In this document: positions 48,695 to 61,496 of the stretch, one piece after another
Layout: each line of letters opens with the position of its first letter
How positions within the stretch are numbered: the first letter of the stretch is position 1
Assembly (NCBI RefSeq): GCF_000002995.4
Contig: NW_025062475.1
Location: 8,808,187-8,872,186 of the forward strand
Source of the DNA: Brugia malayi
Taxonomy: Eukaryota > Nematoda > Chromadorea > Rhabditida > Onchocercidae
Direction: 5' to 3'
Length of the DNA stretch: 64,000 nucleotides
Position numbers and translations under genes: made by a program
The notes under the pieces: generated by a model
The model's database searches: none
What the model saw: the letters and a program-made list of their open reading frames with translations, nothing else
Told to the model about the DNA's origin: nothing

Positions 48695-51600
48695 ATGAGT
48701 ACAGATGCTGCTACAGATCAGCTTTGCCAGAACATATCATCTATTACGGTTATTTTACGTGTTCTAATCAGAATAATGATTAATGATGCTTCCCTTATAA
48801 GGTACATTCCATTCGTTTTCTTTGAATATTTGCAGGTCAGTGATAAAGAAAATGGGATGAATGAGATGCACTGGTGTTCTCCTTGTAACCAGTATACTGA
48901 CAATTCAGGTTACACCTACACAAATCCAGCGGAACATCAACTAGTAAGTGTAAGAACTTATTGAACAGTTACCAACAAATAACTGTATTTTTTTCTTCAA
49001 AGAAATCAAGTATAAATGATTTTGCATCGTTTTACAACAACTCTGCACTTTTCTGGAAAACACTGTAATTGCATGCTGGATGAAGTTAAACACAATCATC
49101 CAAAAGACGCCATAATGCGAGCAGTTTGACTGTGTTAAGATATTGGTGATCAAGCCTAATTATTCTGTAGCTTTGTACTTTCTAAGTGTCGTTTTGTTCT
49201 ATCGACCTTATAAGGTTATACTCTGGTCGGAATTTCTAAAAGCACAGAAACTATATACTAAAATTAATGAAACCAAACACAGGTGAAGAATAACTTGTAC
49301 AGACTACAACTCTGGATTTTGAAGTTTGATTTTTTCTTTTTATTCATTCAGAATCTAGATCTCAACATGTTTTTATCTTTGGTTCGGATATTATAATCTT
49401 CAAAATTTAATTGCTAAGGAAGCATCAACTGAATCATAAAATAAACATAAACTTCAAGTCAGTTATAGATTACAAAATTTCCTTTTACGTTTTGAGTTCT
49501 GTATAAAAAAAATTCGGGTTTTTTCGAAGTAGGGTGATAGAGACGTTTCCCTGTCCTCTTTTTAGATGGCTTGTGATAGCTGTGTACAACAATGCGAAGT
49601 GTCACATGTCAACAGATTGAGAAATGGTGAATGTTGGGATAGCTACGAATGGTTTCTTTCACATTTCTTATTATTAATACCCTGCACTTGTTCGTTGATT
49701 AAAAAATTTACGGTTCAGTGTAATTGCTAATATCTTTAGCTATGGCTTAAACAACAATATTGAATTAATGCAGCCGACATTGTTCTATTTACTGACATCG
49801 GGTTGCATTTCAAATTTCGGCAAGGACGAAAAAGGCAGCCGGTGAGACCTGCACAAAGTATTTGATTTTGATACTGAGTACTTCATTTTCTGCAAAATGG
49901 GAAATAGATTCGGTGGAGTTAATATTATATATGATAGTTACTAGTGTTTGTTTAGATTCGTGCAAGAAGAATTTGCAAAAAGCTCTCCAGCGGTTCGTCA
50001 AATGATGTTTGACTACCTTTTCGAAAGAGGTGGATTTGACTGGTTCTCCAATGATCCACATGGAAATTTTATCATTCAAGTATGCTATACAATGGTCAGG
50101 AGTGAGAATAAGTTAAATTGCGAGTTTTGAACCTTCTCCTTTAATTGTAGAAGATAACAATGGAAGCCTTTCCTGGTATAGAACAAGCTAGAGTCGCTGA
50201 GCATGTCGCAAATAAAGTGGTCAAAATGTGCTCCAACCGTTATGGAAGCAGGATCATGCAGCGTATTTTCGAAAGGTTTGATTTCGGGTACAGAGTCGAA
50301 CTTCTCAATAAGCTCAGTGGGTCGGAGTGTTTCCTAGCGGTTGACAGTTGTGCTACCCATGTTATGCAGGTGCGTTTGAAATTTCAATTTTAGGACATGT
50401 ATTGCCTTTTTGCTCATCAGATTGGAATTAAAGTACAAGAAAGTTTTTTAGAAGTTGTTTGCTCTTTTTCCACCAACAAAATATAGCTTTATCGTGATAG
50501 CGCTTACACTTTCGAAAGAGAATTTCAAGCAAGTTGTTCAAAACAAATATGGATGCCGCGTTATTCAGTCTGCTTTGGAGGTAAAATCCTACTTTTCTCA
50601 TGGTCTTAATGGGAATTAGATGTACTGAGTACCACATGAAGTTCCTTCGGAACAAATATTTTAGATTTAATTCAAATGAATGTACAATTAATTTGGATTT
50701 AATTCAAATGCATACTAAGGCCATTATGTATTTAGCTAAACTTTTCAGGAACTTGAAATATCAGCATGTACCACGCGCTGTGCCAATACTCCAAATGAAT
50801 TCAAGGCAGCAAGACGACTTTTGAATAAACTATTGCGACGACTAACAGAGAACTGCATGGAGTTTATAGATCATCAATTTGCGAATTACGTCATGCAGCA
50901 CGTTATTACTTCAGAATTCCATCCTGAAGCTCGAGATTACATTATTAAGCATGCTATTCTGTACGTCTTTAGTCATTTTGTATATCATAACAAGATTTGC
51001 AGACACTTATGTAGAAAAAGGAGGTGATAACACTAATCAAAAATTGGATACAAGACTTTCTACGAGAAAGAAAGAAATTGTGAAGTCATGATTCGCTTTA
51101 CATCAAGGATTATAAAATATTCAGTTGATCGGCCTTCTATTTCTTACGCATTCCTTTCTTTTCATTTTAAGAAATCTTGTTTTTCTTTACAGAAGCAATG
51201 TGTTAACGCTATCACAAGAAAAATTCGCTTCTCATGTCGTAGAAAAGTCATTGCAATATGCATCGCCGAAAGTATTGCATTGTTTGATGAGTGAAATTTT
51301 TGATGGTTATGTCAAGGATGAGTGAGTTAGTTCTCTGATTTAGTGCTCCAGACTAATAGAATTTTTGAGCACTTAATAGTCTTACTGTATTTACATAAAG
51401 AGCAAATTTTATAAGTATGCAATTGAATATAGCTATCATTGTATGCATTTTTTTGGAAAACTGTCTTCGAATCGTCCCTTATAATTATTGATCTTTCAAT
51501 TAGATTGGCTATGATTCGAGTCGTCCAATGACTTTAAATCTATAGGAAGCCTTATGATGCCAATCTAAATATTTCCAGCAAAGGGCGTGATGCGCTTGAT

Positions 51601-51872
51601 ATAATGCTATTTGATCAGTATGGCAACTATGTTGTGCAAACAATGATTAACGTATCAATTGACGTACACGATGACAGACGTGAAGGTGACCTGATATGGT
51701 TGGCTCGCCTCTCTGAACGAATCTCTCGACATGAATCTCGGCTCTTGAGATATTCGTCTGGTAAAAAAATAATCGAAAAGATGAAACAGGTGCTTTAATT
51801 AATATTATTAGTTTTGCAATTACCAAGAAACTAATTTGTGGTTTTCAATAGGTTCAACAACTTACGTTTTAG
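48695..51872 (+). CDS. PUF (Pumilio-family) RNA-binding protein
   Basis: PUF proteins bind 3' UTRs and repress or destabilise mRNAs. Exons read: 48695-48748 (ATG six bases after TTTTAG), 48836-48943, 49566-49626, 49774-49841, 49956-50079, 50151-50369, one ending at 50580, 50749-50960, 51193-51321, 51579-51789 and 51852-51872 (TAG). Eight repeats are visible by their recognition helices: KGSRFVQ, HGNFIIQ, YGSRIMQ, ATHVMQ, YGCRVIQ, FANYVMQ, FASHVVEK and YGNYVVQ. A long spacer separates repeats 5 and 6. Two joints do not phase cleanly: 49626 to 49774 (a micro-exon may be missing) and 50369 to the repeat-5 exon (frame recovered only by a short or unusual intron). The N-terminal exons contain CSPCNQY and CDSCVQQC pairs of unknown role. 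Which worm PUF subfamily it belongs to is not settled. Confidence 0.85.
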
Positions 51873-54323
51873 ACCGAATTGTTGGGATTTTACAATCTCA
51901 TAAATATCGTAAAAAAGCTGGAGTTCTAATTTCGGATTGATTTAAATTTACCGATATTCACAAAGGTCAGATTACCAAACTATTTTTAATGTCAGTTTCT
52001 TATTTTATTTAAATAGAGGTGTTGGAGATTACTGAATTTCAATATTACCAGGATTATGGGTTTTGCTCAGATTTCGATTATTTTTGAAAGAGAAATTTTT
52101 GTTTCATGGAGTTGCTTGCTTCTTTATATTTGTTGATTCGATTGGGCTCGAACGGGAAGAGAGTGGAGGAAAAAAACATAGTAAAGGAGGGAAGCGGATC
52201 AGTGTCTCTTTCAGCAGATCAAATTGAAAGAAGAATTACAAGTCGTATTTTATTGATTTTTTGCTTTTAAGCGAATATATATTGTCGACACTGATAATGT
52301 GATTTACAGTGTGCCGTTTGATTGGAATTATCAAAATTAATTCACCGGGACCGTGTTGAGCAATAGTTTGGCAGATAATTCTGGGACGTTTTTATCACGC
52401 CACTTTGTCAAGTGCCTAATGTCCATTTTTTTTTTTTTTTTTTTTTTTGTGATCTTGTGTTCTTGGTTTCCAGTTCTTGCTTTTTTTCATCCATGTGTTT
52501 TGAAAATTTCATATTCATGTTTAATCGTTTGCAAACATTGTTTTATAGTTTGTATTAGTGTTAGCTTCCAGCTTCCATCCACTTTGTTGCCAGTCTTGCC
52601 TGGCATTGTCTTTAGCTTCCAACTACCTGTACAGCTAGTTTTGAAGGGAATTATTGGTGTTGGCTGCGATCATCCTTTATTCCTGCAGTTGTACCGTCAT
52701 TTTTCATATCTATCATATGGTGTAATTACTGTATGAATTAAAGTATTCATTCGATGCTTTTGAGACGTGCAAACTTTCATTTTCAATTTGTGTGTATTTT
52801 GCAGTGTTAATAAAATTTTTTGATGCGACAGTGTTACATTTTCCGGCTTTATATGTATGGGTAGGCATTTTTCCAATTATTGTCTTAAAATTTCTTTCGG
52901 TAACAAATAACACAGAGCTATATCAAGATACCTGGAAGAGAACAGTGCGGACACGCTTTCTCTTGTCAAAGATTCAATGAATTCTTATCTTTTTTCTGGG
53001 AAAAAGGAAGTACTGCATTTGTGCAACTGGGCAAGTGCTCACTCACTAAATTCACCTTTCGTTTTGAGTGGTAAATGTCTAAAAGGCTTATGCTTGGTAA
53101 TAAAAATTAAGTGCAAAAATAGCATCTCTGTTTTTCTTTCATCGGCCCTGTGCTTCATTACTTTTTTAATTTTATACATTTTCACAGTCAATAATCCTAC
53201 TCGCAGCAATCTTCTGCTAATTGTTTGCAAGAAAACATGATCATATTATTTCATTGAGAAAGAAGTATTTGAACTGAAGTGTCATTAGAAATGTGAAATT
53301 TTTATTGCTTGTATTTAATGAATAATGGTCCTTTAGAAATTGATAAATTCAATTATAATCAGATTTTCATAGTATAGAATATTGCTTATTACCTTTAATA
53401 TTTTCCTCATTTTCCGTATTCTCGCAAATAATATTGTTGTTTATTCGGGTTGTAAGATTTCTAATCATCTTAGGTTTAGCGAATCAATATCTCGCTTTCT
53501 CCTTTTGGTGTATAGTCTCATTATCAGCTTATAAAGTCATTTGCAGACCAGTTGACATCACTAGCACTTCTGGAAAATACGAAATGCCGCGAATCTTTGA
53601 TCTATGAACTGCAGAACTATTGAACATATCATTTGTTTCGCCACTTCTAAAGCTCCGATCTACAATCATTTTTCAGCAGTCCCAGTTCTGCGAACATCGT
53701 TAATTAATGCAGCATGAGCATGGCATCTATTCTATGGTCTTTCGTAGAAACAATGATAAGGTTTAACGGGTATTGTCACATTTTAACTTCTCTTGGCCAT
53801 AACCTTTCTGGTGGCCAGAAATCAGGCAGAATCAAAACGTAATTAGTAAAATTCGGGATTCGAGGGAAAATTGTCAACCCTTCCGAAGCAGTTTTTATTA
53901 TTCGTCAAATTTGCTGAATTAATGGAAATTAAATCTAATCATTACTAAAGAAAGTATTTTCAATTTTATTGGAATATAAATTTTTGGATGCTATTTTCTC
54001 ATAAATCCAAAAAAAAAAAAACATCTCAAAACACTGATCTCTTTTAACTAATCTTCCGTTCATATGCCGTGGTCCAATATTTATTAGTTAAATGCCGTTG
54101 ACAAAAATGTGGTATTTAAAAAGATAGAGGTTGGGCTGATTAAAAATAGATCTGTAATTAACGGTGTGAAATCTCAATTCTCCAAAATTGAAATATTTGT
54201 TAATATGCTACTGATATTTGGTTTACTTCCTTATTATGTGATAAATTTGAACCATTATCATTATCACTGTTATTATTGTTATTTGTTTTTTTCTAAAGCA
54301 AATTTACAGGATTTCAGCAAGAT
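51873..54323. other. PUF 3' flank and intergenic stretch
   Basis: AT-rich with a T23 tract at 52426-52448. The open frame spanning 52353-52736 crosses that tract and looks like chance. No exon chain was found. Confidence 0.5.
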
Positions 54324-56470
54324 ATGTTCTCATATCTAACATTAATTGCTTTGCTACTTTTGTTTCACGTAAGTGATGCATTTTCACGAAGGATGGTTAG
54401 TAATGCCAAATTAGTTGCGCCTGAATCATTTCCGTATATAGCCGAGTTATATATTGTTTGGCCAGGTAAGTCTGAGCGACAAACCTTAAGAAAAATTCCT
54501 AATTTTTTGGCATGAATTAACACAACAAATAAGTGAAACTGATTTAAAACAGTTTGGATCAACATTGATTTTCTTTTTTGCAGATCGGAAGATATTATGC
54601 ACAGGTAGTCTCCTATCTCGTTCAATAATGATGACTGCTGCGCACTGCATGGTGTAAGCATTGAATTTATAAGGCTTAATCTTAGAAGTTTAAACTTTTA
54701 TTTTTTATGAGATTGTAACTCAGGACTGTTTCATAAATTTCGAATTTTTAGTGATGAAAAAACGAAGAAACAGCTTGGTAAAGTGAAGAAAGTGATATTT
54801 CGACAAGACCGTGGACGATCTTATGCAACTTGGGTTAGCGGTAAAATTCACGGTATGTTAAAGATATCCGACCTAGAAGTAAGCCCACTTTTTTGTTCTC
54901 TTCTGTTTTTCCTTTAATTTTGCTAGTAGCTTATTTTTCTGTTGTGTGGAAGATGGTATATTTTTAGACCAGTCACAAAATCAATAGCATAGGAGTAGAT
55001 AAAGACTATCCGTGTTGGATAGTTCACTTACCAGATGTCATGAAATTATCATCGCTGCTTTCAAAATCCAGTAGATCTTAAAAAGCACGTCTTTAATTTT
55101 CATAAATGTTTTGTTTTAAATACTAAAAATTTATACTTACTAACTTTGTTCATATCAGTTGTATAAATAATTTGTGCAGGAAAAGGAAGGGATTTTGGAT
55201 TATGCATTATTTGAATTAGACAAACCATTGCCAGTATGTCGGGCTAGGGATGGAAGAGTATTTTCAATTATCAAATTACCGGTGAAGGACATAGGAACTC
55301 GTAAATGGAAAACTTTGCAACCATCGAAGGAACTACTCGACCAATGCTCATTATTCGGTTACGGAGCTTCGGAAAAAGGTACAGAATTTTGAATTCAAAA
55401 TAATCAAATTCTTTTGCCTAATTCATGCGCCAAATACCAGTGCATAGAAAAAGAGTGAATTAACTTTGCAAGAAATATTATAAAATTTGTTTATCAATTG
55501 AGATTCAGATCTGTCTGCTACAAGTTTCAATAAGAATTATTATATTATTCGCAAAAGCAACTTCAACCATTTTCTCTCTAACTTCAACCAGTTCTAATAA
55601 AATGCTGGATATCCAACTCTTTTGTAGGTGGACCCGATGGTAGGCTGCGGAAGCTAACAAATATTTCAGTTTGGGAAGTTAATGGACGGCTTCTGATACC
55701 GATGGAAAATAATGCACAATATATACGCCAAGGTCGTATATGTGGTGTAAGTTAATTTTACAGAATAACGAAAGCATGCGGAAATAGATCTCTCCCAAAT
55801 GATGTTGATTTAACAAATTACTTTAATCGTAATTAGATTATTAGTAAGGCATTTATATTGATTGTATTTAAAATATCATATCATCTGAAACTTGGATTTT
55901 TTTGAAGAGATTGTTTTTTTTTTTTTTTTTGTTAATTTAATTTTTGATGGAATATACAGATAATAAATGTTCATATTCCCTTTTATCATTCATTCATTTG
56001 TTGGAGCCATGAATTCATTTCAGGGTGATTCTGGTGGGCCTTTCGTTTGCGGCACAGAGTTCGGTGAACGGATTTATGGCATTCTGTCACATTCCGAACC
56101 ATTGTTGGAATCTCATCTTTCTTCTTGCTATGGCGAGGTACGCATAAATATTTTTTCAGACGCATTTTTTGTGGATTCAGCTCAAGAAGTTAAATTCCTA
56201 ACAAATTACACAATTAAATAAAATAGCAAACCTTAGTCAAGAACGTCTCTCTACATTCAAAAATTTCTTTGAAATTTTCAATATTTCCGTTTATCAGATA
56301 TATACCGTTTATCAGGTTTTTTAATCATTACAAAAGTTCTGCAGGAAAATGCGTTTCTATACGATGTGATGGGTGATGTCCGCAGAATGCTGCCTTACAT
56401 TCAAGATTCATTCGCTAAAATGAATAAAACAACTGAGCTAATTGAAGATTATGCAAGATGCGACTTCTAA
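54324..56470 (+). CDS. Secreted trypsin-like S1 serine protease, 298 aa
   Basis: Seven exons join in frame: 54324-54465, 54584-54653, 54752-54878, 55180-55378, 55628-55746, 56024-56137 and 56345-56470 (897 bases). The N-terminus MFSYLTLIALLLLFHVSDA is a clear signal peptide, so the protein is probably secreted. The S1 triad is complete: His68 in TAAHC, Asp120 in ILDYALFEL and Ser222 in GDSGGP. The activation-site region reads SRRMVSNAKLVAPESFPYIA, so the usual IVGG after the arginine is MVSN, and activation may be atypical. RICGGDSGGP gives the S1-pocket context but not a safe specificity. An acceptor (TTTCAG) lies six bases before the ATG, and AATAAA occurs at 56640. An open segment near 54968-55080 inside the third intron ends in a stop and may be a poison exon or chance. 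Confidence 0.88.
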
Positions 56471-57065
56471 ATCTGCCATAACCTTTTACCATCATTTTTT
56501 ATCAAAACTACTGCGCTTGCTTATTCATTCGGGAATCTCTGCATCATTTTGATTCTTTGTGTTTCAATGTAAAACATAGTCTATATGGAATATCTTGTAA
56601 TTTGCAAAAATTACTCCAACTTTAAATTGTGCTTCTGGAAATAAATTCAAATAAACTTGTATTTGTGGAACAGAATACATTTTTGATGTCGACGATGAAT
56701 TCTTTTGATTAATATAAATTTATCGATGAAATTAAACATCTTTAAATCACCAAAAATAATCAATTATGACAACACATCGATATCTCCTCATAATCGATTA
56801 TTTTTACCAAGCGTAACATCGTTTTTTAGAACTGTTAGTTTCCTAAATTTTTTCAACAATTTTTAAAACTTTTTAAGCTCTGTGAAATATTTGCCAGCCC
56901 AACATTATCTTCACATGAGTCTCATGACACATTATCAGGTTTATTATAATAGTACTAGAAGAGGTCTGTTGTGTGCCTAAAACATACAAGCAAATTACTG
57001 GCTTTTTTGGCCTAATTACAACCTTAGCCATTATCAGAGCAGAAATACAGCACTGAGTGAAATAA
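56471..57065. other. Convergent spacer
   Basis: This is the 3' flank of the protease gene (AATAAA at 56640-56645) meeting the 3' end of the RING membrane gene. No coding segment was recognised. Confidence 0.55.
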
Positions 57066-60000
57066 TTAATTTGAGAAGAACAAACATTCATTCAATTCCG
57101 CCCTTTCTTGTGCAATTTCTACTTCATGTTGACGGTTGGCTTCATAATTTTCTCGTAAAATGGTACGCCATTGATCTAAGCCAAAATAACCAACTAATAC
57201 TGACATAAGATAAAGGATATCACAAGCCTAAAAAAGTAGGTAATACAAGAAACCTACACATTTTTTTACTAAACTAATACGGAAATACCTATAGAATTAG
57301 TAAGTAAATAATCAAATAACAGTTTAATAATAGATTCGCACAATGCTTACTACTTACTCGTGAAAATGCAGGAATACATTTGATGATTGCTATCGTGCAG
57401 TATGCAACCGACATCGGTATCAGAAATATCAATGAACCAATGGCGAAAGGCACCGCTGCTAGCATCATGATCGGGTACAGAGCCACTGCCTCAAGTAAAA
57501 TGCAAATGATTTATAATTCGAAATATTGCTGTATATGATGAAATCCATCAAAATTACATGCTATAGTTGATTAATCCCGTTAGATCAATTGCTAAATTAA
57601 ATAAAGTGATATTATTACCAAGGTAGTAATTACCCATGGCGGTTTACCCATTCCACGCATGCATTCTCGAAACAATAAAATTATATGGTAAGGGAATGTG
57701 ATCAATACTAATAACGGTCCAAAATACTGTAAAAAATAATGTCATAACAGGAAGATATATATGGCAAAGTTTCTCAGATGTCCGAAAAATACTAAATGTT
57801 TAAGTAAGGATTATCGATTGGTGAACTCTGGCATTCATCATAAAATTTTTTTAACAGATTTTTAAAGAACAACTATTTGCATTGAATCAATACTTATCAT
57901 ATAGAAGCTTGGGAAGCATAAATGAGCCATCAAACGTACAGCAAAGGTTCCACGCATGAAAGAGTAATATATGGGAAATAAATTCAACAAACTAACAATT
58001 AAAGTTGTGCTAACGAGCGGTAAGAAAATAATGAGCAAGCATCCTTCGGTGAATGCCAAAAATTTGAGTATGAAACAGATTTTAAATAAATCATCCCATC
58101 CAAGTTTGCATGTTCCACCTGCAGATATCCATGTTTGAATTATTTCCTCATAACAAAACTTTTTCAGTCTCTCCATTATTAAATTATAACGAACTCTATA
58201 CAGCTCAAAACAAGCCCATGAAGTACTATAGCTTGTGCCAAAAGAGATAGTAAATGAGAGGAGAGACTTTTTAAACAAATGATATGAAATAATTTGACGT
58301 TATTATTAGGAAGTTTTCACGAATACAGTGGAGTGCTGCACAATTGAACTTTTATTAGAAGTATGAAACTGAGCAGATAATTTTGTGTTCAAGTAAATAG
58401 TTATTAAAATATTTTAATTTCTAATATGCAAATATTCACCAACCGATCTGATTCCTCTACCTTCTCTTAAGAGTAAAGAAATAAGTAAGTACCAGCGAAA
58501 TGTTGCAGTGATTCTGTAGGCTCATTACATAACCAACAAAATCGTTGTTTACATCTTATATTAACGCACTGTACAAAATTGCAACCATTGTACTCTGTAT
58601 AAAGCGCCTATAATTGTCCCTTCAACTACTCATTTTTAATGCTAGTATGAAACCATAAGACCCTCACAATTCATTTACTCAATGCACAGTTAGCTTCTTT
58701 TGAATAAATTCATCAAGGAAATTTTTACAATTTGCTTCCTTCTTCACTTTAACTTCAACTATGTTCAAAAACTTTTAGCCTTGTTCATTTAATTATTAAT
58801 GATATTGCTTTAATAACTACCACCTGATTCAACTATTAGTAGACTTATCTCTAACCTTACAAAGTGGACACCTTTGTATCAATCCTGCAAATGCATAATA
58901 AATGCTATGTTTTCGGTGTTCATGTAATAGATACTCGCGTTTCGCTCTTTTCATAAAAGTCTCTAAATCGTCATTATCAGGATCAAGCACGGCGTCAATA
59001 TCATTTTCATGGATATGCTTTGGACATGTACTCTTTGTACATTTTATTCGTACTTTATTTTCCTCCTCAATCCAATACTACAAAGTTTTAGTGAAAGATT
59101 CATTTTTTGTAATTAAACTAATTTAAGCTCTATGATTTAATTTGATCATCTAACCGTTGTTCAGTTTATTTTAATTTAATCCAAGCATAATACACACTGT
59201 TCAATTTCTCCAAGTTTACTTATTTGAATTTCTAAAATTCGCTTCATTTCAAATTAATTCTAATTCCTCTCCTAAATACTTGATGGAAAGTAATATCCTA
59301 GGTTACCATGATATGTTCGAGAATGCATGTGATGCAAACAAAATGTCCACATTGTCTCAACTTAATGCGCCATACATTCAACACCTTGCATTTGCAGCAT
59401 CGCAGTCCTGCGGGATTGCTCTTCCTAATTTCATAAATGATAATGGCAGAAAACAAATTTCACTAGCTGATTAAGAAAATTAAATTATAGTAGGAATAAA
59501 TTAAAAGGTGAGGCAGAGATTGCAGAAATCTGCCATAAACTGAAAGCATAATTAAATGACAAGGTGAATATTGCCGTTCTTTTAACTGGGGAAAGATTTA
59601 ATTAGAAATTAAGCATAACAGATTTTTGGTTGTTGAAAGAATTGTCCAGCGTAATTAGCTTTAATATTAATTAGTTTTAGATATTTGTTTATATCAATTT
59701 CCTCAGTCCAATACTTCTGATTTTATTCTAATTAATCGCTGGTTGTATATTTTAATTTGATAATGTTGCCGAACCAATATAGCAAATTTATAAAAGAAAT
59801 AAAAAACATTTAAGTACATTACATATCATCGTTTTCTTTAAAAAATACCATTACTAGATCAAGCTATTACTATAAGCCTCACTTAAATTCAGAAAAGAAT
59901 GAGTGTTTTAGTTTGTTTGTTAATTTTTTACTATTTGCTTTTATCGCCTGTCGCTTATCATGACAGATTGTATACGTTTAGTCTATGAACTACTTCAACC

Positions 60001-60448
60001 ATTACCTTCCTTCAATTTCCTTTTTATGCTCTTCCGCCTTCTTTTGGTTCTTGACCATATGTCTAACTGAAACCTTTTAGAACTTTTATGACTATTCTTT
60101 AAAGACTGATGAAACATCGAGAAATATGTAAATGAAACCAATTAATCACTGCTAAGTGCTGCAAATTAGTGACAAGTGTAATGTTCAATCAGTAATTTCT
60201 CATTGTTTATCGATTCAGAGTTTAAAATGTTTAAAAAGCTTGACACTGATGAAAAAATCAATGAAGGAATTCCTGTACAACACTGGTAACAACAAATGCC
60301 AAGAACAGAAAATATGAACGACTATTCCTAACTTATGTGATTTTCTGAATGAAGCAATAATTTCTGAACATCTCATTATATGTAAGAGAGACTCCTCATC
60401 CCACTTCAAACATTTATTCCTCACCCAATAATCAGGTTGTTGTGCAAC
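57066..60448 (-). CDS. RING/RBR-like multi-pass membrane E3 ligase candidate
   Basis: Eight exons join in phase: 60448-60333, 59424-59307, 59077-58856, 58607-58493, 58118-57874, 57726-57619, 57489-57358 and 57227-57066 (TAA). The first exon begins after ATTAG without an ATG, so the true start is further upstream and was not found. A C3HC4 RING is visible: RCCKCKVLNVWR, RQCGHFVCITC, then IKCTKSTC. After about 50 residues a second zinc module reads RCPLCK, NGCNFVQC, IRCKQRFCWLC, then H-x4-C (QHFAGGTC); this matches RBR RING2 spacing, with the C of NGC at the expected catalytic position. No Cys-rich IBR lies between. Four or five hydrophobic segments follow (for example LLIIFLPLVSTTLIVSLL and GPLLVLITFPYHIILLF), then a charged tail, as in RNF19-like membrane ligases. 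Ubiquitin ligase activity is inferred. Confidence 0.72.
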
Positions 60449-61496
60449 CTAATACAGGTATAACTTCAAGTCCAACTCAAGTCACAGTTATCGAACTCGT
60501 CCCTTAAGCACACAACAACGCTACCTTGTTTACTCAGTGTTCACCTGTTGTTGGTACGTCGAAGCGAGCTGTGCTGTCGTCTGCATTACCTTTCTGCCTA
60601 TGCTTACCTTAGTAAGTTGGGATTTAGATTCAGTATGTTCTGTGCAATAACTTCCATAGTGTGCTTTTCAAACTACTTTGTCAGTAAGTGGGAAAGTTGC
60701 CCAACTCAATTACTTGTTTCTATTCAACTTTATCCATCACACTTCACCATCGTACACTCTCCTCTTCACTACAAAAATTCACCATCATTTCTGCTCCCAC
60801 CTGTCACCTATCCCGTCATTTCTACTTATCTTTTGCATGCAGTGAATCCTTCAAATGCTACCACTTACTGTCTACTTCTGGTATCCATAAGCATATCTCC
60901 TTTGCACACTCTCTCGTGAATTTTATCATTCTTTATTGTCTCTGTTTCTGCTGCACTCTATCTGCACGAAATGTTCCGTAAGCAGCATTGACATGTGACA
61001 CTGTGACAGTATCGTTTGAGAAGAGGAGGATATGAGTGTGTTAGTCAGGTACAGAGGTCGTTTTAGAACCGCCGTAGTTGTCCGGTAGCTTTCGTGCATT
61101 CATTTTTGATTAGAATTTCTGTTTAAACTGCTGCTCAGTTGAGTACTTTTTGTTGGGCTTAAACACTCACATGTGTTACGGCACACATTTGATTCCACGA
61201 AAGATCATAATTTCATAAAAAGTCACTCTTTGAAGCGTTACCTTTTGCGCTTCCTTTGTCAGTTACAAGCAGGTGTTCCGTGCGATTTCGTTTCTTTTTG
61301 ATGGTCATATTAATGACATGGAATAAGTTAACTTGACAACGATCAGCGATGGAGTTAGTTGCAGAACTTTTGATAAAAACAAAGTAAAATACAGAAGTAA
61401 TTTGATAGTAATCAACTAAAATGAAGGAGCACTTGCGTTTGTTTGTTGTTTGAACGCGCTCCCAATAGCTCGCTCAAATGTTTGTCATTACAGATA
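60449..61496. other. Divergent region upstream of RING gene and PDI
   Basis: This should contain the missing first exon(s) and promoter of the RING gene on the minus strand and the promoter of the PDI gene on the plus strand. The open frames at 60548-60981 look like chance. Nothing is supported. Confidence 0.45.

Noticed and set aside
52353..52736. 127-codon plus-strand frame after the PUF gene
   Set aside because: It crosses a T23 tract and encodes a phenylalanine run; the rest has no recognisable features.
54968..55080. Extra exon in the serine protease gene
   Set aside because: It follows an acceptor and is open for about 36 codons, but it ends in a stop, whereas skipping it gives a perfect S1 domain.
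60548..60981. Plus-strand frames of 97-123 codons upstream of PDI
   Set aside because: S/H/T-rich composition with no domain, start context or splice partner; they overlap in two frames.
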